Part shown: positions 37,940 through 40,710 of the stretch, piece after piece | How the letters are laid out: each line of letters starts with the position of its first letter | Numbering within the stretch: the stretch's first letter is position 1 | Origin: Gemmatimonadota bacterium | GTDB taxonomy: Bacteria > Gemmatimonadota > Gemmatimonadetes > Gemmatimonadales > GWC2-71-9 | Direction: 5' to 3' | DNA: 40,710 nt | NCBI GenBank assembly: GCA_003221985.1 | Contig: QHUQ01000019.1 | Span: forward strand, 1 to 40,710 | Notes under the pieces: generated by a model | What the model saw: only the letters and a program-made list of their open reading frames with translations | Databases searched by the model: none | Told to the model about the DNA's origin: nothing | Translations under genes and position numbers: made by a program

Positions 37940-39185
37940 CCACGCCGTAATACTGGCCCTGGCGGCGTTGCCGCTCATGTGGCGCGTCCTGCCGGCGCAG
38001 GACACCACGCAGGCGGTGCAGCAACAGGACACGACTCAAGCGGCCGCCGCTTTTCAGGGACAGGTTCCCACCAGTCACACGGTCTCACGCGGTGAGACGC
38101 TATGGTCCATCGCGCAGATGTACTTCAATGATCCGCTGCTGTGGCCGGAGATCTACCGTCTCAATACCGCCGTCGTCGAGGACCCGCACTGGATCTATCC
38201 CGGTGAGGTCCTGAATCTCTCGGAAATGCAGCTCGTCGCTCAGGGCGGCGACACGGTCGTGGCGGTGCCGCAGGACACGTCGGCGGCGGCCGCTGATACG
38301 GTGCGGGCTGCGCCCGGCGATACGATCGCCGCGATCGTGCCGCTCGATACGATTCCGGCCGATACCACACAGCTCATCGTCGAGCCGCCGCCGCCGACGC
38401 TGATCGAAACGAACGAAACGATCTTTGATCGCCGCCGCACGAACCGGCAGGTCGTCCAGGACGTGCTGCGGGCGTACACGAATCAGCCCTACCACCCGCT
38501 GCGCGCCGGTGAGTTCTACGCGGCCGGGTTCTTGAGCGAGAGCGAGCGCCTGCCCTGGGGCACGGTCCTGGGCGGGACCGCCACCTCGGCGATTCCCCGT
38601 TTGTCCGATCACACGTCCGCGACGACCTTCGAGGAGATCGCGATCCGGCCGCCGGGCAACGCCTCCTACCACGTCGGCGATTCGCTGCTGCTCGCCCGTA
38701 TCGATCGGACCGTCGAGTTCGGACGGTGGGGCGACGTCGTGGTGCCGCTCGGCATAGCCCGCATCACCGCGGTCAAGGACCAGCAGGTGCTGGCGGAGGT
38801 CGTCGCCCAGTACGGCCGGATTCACGATGGTGAGCTGGCGATGCCGCTCGAGCCGTTCCGCGACCCCGGACAGGTGCGTCCCACGCCGGTCGAACAGGGC
38901 CTCACCGGCAAACTGCTCGTCCCGCGCGATCCGCACCCGATCGCCGGAGCGCAGCAGTATTTCTTCATCGACAAGGGGCGCAATGATGGCGTCACCCCTG
39001 GTGACGTGTTCGAGATCGTCAAACCCGCGCAGGCGTATGCCGGAGCGGGGTCCGAAGTGGTGCGCGCCGTCATGATGATCGTGCACACGCGCGAGCACTC
39101 CGCCACCGGTCTGTTGCTCCAGATCAATCATCCGGGGCTGGACCAGGGTCTTCCGGTACGACTGATCAAGAAGATGCCCTCGTAA
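37911..39185 (+). CDS. LysM-domain periplasmic protein
   Basis: A 424-residue protein with a signal peptide (cleavage near LPAQ, residue 30) and one LysM domain at 55-103 (SHTVSRGETLWSIAQMYF to YPGEVLNL), which would bind peptidoglycan. A Thr/Asp/Pro-rich linker (120-165) follows. A long C-terminal region of beta-rich sequence has no recognised domain; it contains GDSLLLARIDR and DKGRNDGVTPGDVFEIV, the latter reminiscent of flagellar or envelope T-domain repeats. The ATG at 37911 lies inside ssb. Function is probably cell-wall binding; more cannot be said. Confidence 0.85.
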   Translation: MRRTTICRSNHAVILALAALPLMWRVLPAQDTTQAVQQQDTTQAAAAFQGQVPTSHTVSRGETLWSIAQMYFNDPLLWPEIYRLNTAVVEDPHWIYPGEVLNLSEMQLVAQGGDTVVAVPQDTSAAAADTVRAAPGDTIAAIVPLDTIPADTTQLIVEPPPPTLIETNETIFDRRRTNRQVVQDVLRAYTNQPYHPLRAGEFYAAGFLSESERLPWGTVLGGTATSAIPRLSDHTSATTFEEIAIRPPGNASYHVGDSLLLARIDRTVEFGRWGDVVVPLGIARITAVKDQQVLAEVVAQYGRIHDGELAMPLEPFRDPGQVRPTPVEQGLTGKLLVPRDPHPIAGAQQYFFIDKGRNDGVTPGDVFEIVKPAQAYAGAGSEVVRAVMMIVHTREHSATGLLLQINHPGLDQGLPVRLIKKMPS

Positions 39186-39190
39186 GGCGC

Positions 39191-39220
39191 GGAGGGGGCT
39201 CACCAGTGTGAGCCCCTCCG
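39191..39220 (+). terminator. Hairpin after the LysM gene, weak terminator
   Basis: GGGGCTCAC (39195-39203) pairs with GTGAGCCCC (39208-39216) around CAGT; the stem can extend to GGAG/CTCC with one bulged G. Only TTT follows at some distance (39228-39230). It may terminate poorly or act as a processing or attenuation point before the next gene 16 bases on. Confidence 0.5.
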
Positions 39221-39235
39221 TAGCAAGTTTCAGCT

Positions 39236-40030
39236 GTGATCGTCACCCTCCATCTCGTTGTTCTCGCGCTCTACGGATTGGCGACGGCCCTCGCGCTGGC
39301 GCCGTTCATGGGGTTCCGGCTGGCGCCGCGCGCGCTGACCATCGCGCTCCCCTGCGCCGGGGCGGCGGTCCATGTCGTGGCGGTCTCGCAGCTCACGCTG
39401 GTAGGGCTGGGGCCGGCGCTGTCGATGCTGGCCCTCTGCCTGGTGCTGCTGCAGCTCGCGAGCGAGCGACTGCTGCGCGGTTCGGCGGTGTCCTTCTTTG
39501 CGGGACCGCTGGCGACCGGCCTCGTCGGTCTTGCGATCCTCAGTGGCCTGGCGCCCGGCGCGGAGGTGGCCGCCGGCCGCAATGCGTGGCTCGTGATGCA
39601 CGTCGCATTGAGCGTGCTCGGGCTGGCGCTGATGGCGCTCGCGTTCATCGCGGCGGCGCTCTATCTGCTGCAATTCCGCGAGCTCAAGGCGCGGCGCTTC
39701 GGTCAGGTGTTCCAGCTCTTTCCGCCACTCGAACGGCTCGATCAGCTCAATCGCTTCGCGCTCGTCGCCGGGTTTCCGGCCTTGACCCTGGGCGTGCTCC
39801 TCGCGCTGGGCTACGGAGCGCGCTTCTCCGGCGGACTGCAGGTCGCGAAGGCGCAAGTGGTGTGGGGCATCTTCACCTGGGTCGTGCTGGGGTGGGCGGT
39901 ATGGGTTCGCGTCGTGCGCCATTGGGCCGGTCGCCGCGCGGCGCTCGCGAGCATCGCCGGTTTCGCCGCCGTACTCCTCGTCTACGTCGCGCTCAAACTG
40001 ACACAGCCGGGCGCCGAACGCTTCCTGTGA
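39236..40030 (+). CDS. Cytochrome c assembly (CcsA/HemX-type) membrane protein
   Basis: A 264-residue integral membrane protein with about eight hydrophobic helices. It has a conserved histidine helix (WLVMHVALSVLGLALMALAF) and the C-terminal AKAQVVWGIFTWVVLGWAVW, as in the CcsA/HemX family. The classic WWD haem motif is not evident, which favours the HemX side. It precedes hemA, the usual HemX neighbourhood, so a role in haem supply or cytochrome c assembly is inferred. The GTG at 39236 is the first start after the hairpin. Confidence 0.82.
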   Translation: MIVTLHLVVLALYGLATALALAPFMGFRLAPRALTIALPCAGAAVHVVAVSQLTLVGLGPALSMLALCLVLLQLASERLLRGSAVSFFAGPLATGLVGLAILSGLAPGAEVAAGRNAWLVMHVALSVLGLALMALAFIAAALYLLQFRELKARRFGQVFQLFPPLERLDQLNRFALVAGFPALTLGVLLALGYGARFSGGLQVAKAQVVWGIFTWVVLGWAVWVRVVRHWAGRRAALASIAGFAAVLLVYVALKLTQPGAERFL

Positions 40031-40038
40031 CGGGTCAT

Positions 40039-40710
40039 ATGGAGATGGGGATCAAGGTCCTGGGCGTGAATCATCGCACCGCACCGCTCGACGTACGGGA
40101 ACGATTCGCGCACGGTGCCCACGAGGTGCCGGGCGCGCTGGCGCGCATCATGGCGGCCGGTGCCGCCGGCGGCGTCCTGCTCTCTACCTGCAATCGCACC
40201 GAATTCTACCTGGTCGCCGATGACGAGCCGGCGCTCGAGACGGTCTGGTCGCTGCTCGGCGAGCGGCTCGCTGCTGCGCCGCCGGGCGATGTCCGGGAGT
40301 ACGGCTACATCGCCCGCGATCGTGAGGCGGTGCGTCATCTCTACCGTGTGTCGTCGGGTCTCGACTCGATGATTCTCGGAGAGTCGCAGATCCAGGGGCA
40401 GGTGCGGGAAGCGTGGGAGGCCTCGCGCGCCCAGGCGGGCCCCGTGCTGCACCGGTTGTTTCAGACCGCGCTGCACGTCGGCTCGCGCGTGCGGACCGAA
40501 ACCGGTCTGGGCATGGGGACGGCGTCCGCCGCCTCAGCCGGAGTGGCCGTCGCGGGCAAGATCTTCGGAGACCTGGCCGGCCGAAGCGCGCTCATTCTCG
40601 GCGCCGGCGATATGGCCGAGCTGGCCGCCACGTGCCTCAGCGATCAGGGTGTTCAGATCACGTTGGTCGCGAATCGCACGCAGGAGCGGGCACGCGCCAT
40701 CGCCGAACGG
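40039..40710 (+). CDS. hemA: Glutamyl-tRNA reductase, N-terminal part (3' end outside window)
   Basis: First enzyme of the C5 haem pathway, reducing glutamyl-tRNA to glutamate-1-semialdehyde. The 224 visible residues contain VLGVNHRTAPLDVRERF, the nucleophile Cys 51 in LLSTCNRTEFYLV, SSGLDSMILGESQIQGQVRE, and the start of the NADPH domain (ALILGAGDMAELAATCL, then ANRTQERA). The frame is open to the window edge. The ATG at 40039 or 40045 both fit; the first is chosen. Confidence 0.96.
   Translation, partial: MEMGIKVLGVNHRTAPLDVRERFAHGAHEVPGALARIMAAGAAGGVLLSTCNRTEFYLVADDEPALETVWSLLGERLAAAPPGDVREYGYIARDREAVRHLYRVSSGLDSMILGESQIQGQVREAWEASRAQAGPVLHRLFQTALHVGSRVRTETGLGMGTASAASAGVAVAGKIFGDLAGRSALILGAGDMAELAATCLSDQGVQITLVANRTQERARAIAER

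Overview
The window is a compact, high-GC bacterial chromosome segment. Genes are almost end to end, and most neighbours overlap by 1-40 bases through ATGA, GTGA or TAATG junctions; GTG and TTG starts are common. The organism has an outer membrane (BamD, several TPR lipoproteins, a set of nucleotide-sugar enzymes). Zinc-type ribosomal proteins and a membrane-anchored SARP/BTAD regulator with a TPR tail point to Gemmatimonadota. That assignment is inference from gene content and style; there is no rRNA in the window.

Layout. 1-3811: tail of a cell-wall amidase, a large TPR lipoprotein, pyrD, a broken pyrF, and a small NTF2-like protein. 3821-6977: a good sigma-70 promoter, then rpmJ-rpsM-rpsK-rpsD-rpoA-rplQ, closed by a hairpin terminator. 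rpmJ is only 38 codons and starts with TTG. rpmB lies on the opposite strand (6976-7167). 7185-20447: nucleotide-sugar genes. These are gmd and a GDP-4-keto-6-deoxymannose reductase-like gene, then carB and murB, then wbpD-, wbpE-, wbpB- and wbpA-like genes, UDP-glucose dehydrogenase, UDP-xylose synthase and a UDP-glucuronate 4-epimerase. Together they should supply GDP-rhamnose-type sugars, a 2,3-diamino uronic acid, UDP-GlcA, UDP-Xyl and probably UDP-GalA. No glycosyltransferase is present. 20410-26594: a broken TPR gene, a TPR lipoprotein, bamD, nadD and secA (envelope and secretion). 26660-30925: a vanadium-haloperoxidase-like PAP2 lipoprotein divergent from a transmembrane SARP-type regulator. 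The 192-bp gap between them carries 11-bp-phased direct repeats. 31004-37367: radC, rel, uvrB, tsaE, tsaB, rimI (stress response, repair, tRNA t6A). 37394-39185: a consensus promoter, ssb, and a LysM protein. 39236-40710: a CcsA/HemX-type membrane protein and the start of hemA.

The most unusual feature is a set of lesions in otherwise well-preserved genes. pyrF has an in-frame TGA. carB has lost about 40 codons of its regulatory MGS domain and is frameshifted there. A TPR gene has a similar internal loss with a shift of the same phase. The reading frame also breaks between pyrF and the NTF2-like gene. Two of the three pyrimidine genes are hit while neighbouring essential genes are intact. These may be real mutations or assembly errors; the sequence alone cannot decide.

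No tRNA, rRNA, CRISPR array, insertion sequence or attachment site was seen. No stretch longer than 300 bases lacks a gene.
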